DNA from: Geomesophilobacter sediminis
GTDB lineage: Bacteria; Desulfobacterota; Desulfuromonadia; Geobacterales; Geobacteraceae
Assembly: GCF_016458275.1 (NCBI RefSeq)
Contig: NZ_JAEMHM010000010.1
Span: forward strand, 62,001-126,000
DNA length: 64,000 nt
Direction: 5' to 3'
Each line of letters starts with the position of its first letter. The first letter of the stretch is position 1. The notes under the pieces are model-generated. The model was not told where the DNA came from. It was given only the letters and a program-made list of their open reading frames with translations, and did not search any database. Made by a program: the position numbers and the translations under genes. Positions 63,832 to 64,000 of the stretch are shown here, one piece after another.

Positions 63832-64000
63832 CAAGCTTCCTTTTTCCGGCCGTCCCCGGCCAATGCCTCGAATTCCTCACGGTAAAGCGGCGCGAAGCGC
63901 CGTACGAAAAAACGGACCAGGGTCCGGTCCCGCTCCTCACGGACCAGGACCTCCCGCGGGATCAGGCAGTAGGAGCTCAAGACCCCAACCAGGATGATGG
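63831..64000 (-). CDS. Unidentified protein, C-terminal end only (runs off the window)
   Basis: A minus-strand frame is open from the window edge and ends in TGA overlapping the ccsA ATG by 1 nt. The visible tail begins with a hydrophobic stretch (IILVGVLSSYCLIPREVLV) and continues as a charged soluble tail (RDRTLVRFFVRRFAPLYREE, ending DGRKKEA). One membrane helix near the C-terminus followed by about 45 soluble residues is all that can be seen. Position upstream of ccsA would suit a ResB-type partner, but the sequence does not show it. Confidence 0.7.
   Translation of the reverse strand, partial: IILVGVLSSYCLIPREVLVREERDRTLVRFFVRRFAPLYREEFEALAGDGRKKEA

Overview
The window is GC-rich bacterial chromosome, most consistent with a deltaproteobacterium of the Geobacter/Geomonas group (Desulfuromonadia). 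The evidence is gene content rather than any single marker: a one-chain pyruvate:ferredoxin oxidoreductase, a 14-subunit-type Nuo operon, two separate System II cytochrome c maturation loci, an MglB/MglA pair, an RNase J next to FtsK, and many short palindromic intergenic repeats of the kind common in that group. No phage, insertion sequence, plasmid gene or CRISPR array is visible. Most genes are housekeeping or core energy genes.

Layout. 0-7.9 kb (mostly minus strand): start of a membrane sensor protein, a cold-shock protein, pyruvate:ferredoxin oxidoreductase, then recR, ybaB and dnaX (transcribed dnaX-ybaB-recR), preceded by the SRP RNA and tRNA-Ser(GGA). 8-14 kb (plus): mfd followed by two parvulin-type periplasmic foldases. 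14-23.4 kb: a CbpA-type DnaJ and an FAD oxidoreductase that diverge from a shared palindromic promoter region, an M50-like membrane protein, a peroxiredoxin, glycerate kinase, an exported cupredoxin, two quinone-reductase-like dehydrogenases, a PagL-like outer membrane protein and a broken MshEN-type gene.

23.6-38.6 kb (plus): one long nuoA-N operon. Its unusual points are a nuoB-nuoC-nuoD fusion starting at TTG, an ankyrin-repeat gene between nuoH and nuoI, very short reading frames whose stops overlap or abut several nuo start codons, and palindromic repeats in the gaps, including a perfect 59-bp palindrome. The encoded complex passes electrons from NADH (NuoE/F/G) through Fe-S clusters (NuoG/I/B) to quinone at NuoB/D/H, while NuoL/M/N pump protons.

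38.6-55.4 kb: a repeat-rich gap, then an exported protein of unknown function, an RRM protein, uvrC, mglA/mglB, a phosphohexomutase, a periplasmic cyclophilin, a ResB/ResC-type cytochrome c maturation pair, def, a double-ACT protein, ftsK, RNase J and a small lipid and membrane protein group including plsC.

55.4-64 kb (minus): two GT-C membrane glycosyltransferases, two different radical SAM enzymes, a remnant of a third glycosyltransferase gene, a lipoprotein, a membrane-anchored protein of unknown function and a second CcsA, several of them joined by 4-bp ATGA overlaps. This is the least ordinary part of the window and the best candidate for an undescribed envelope-modification pathway, though nothing in the sequence alone proves that.
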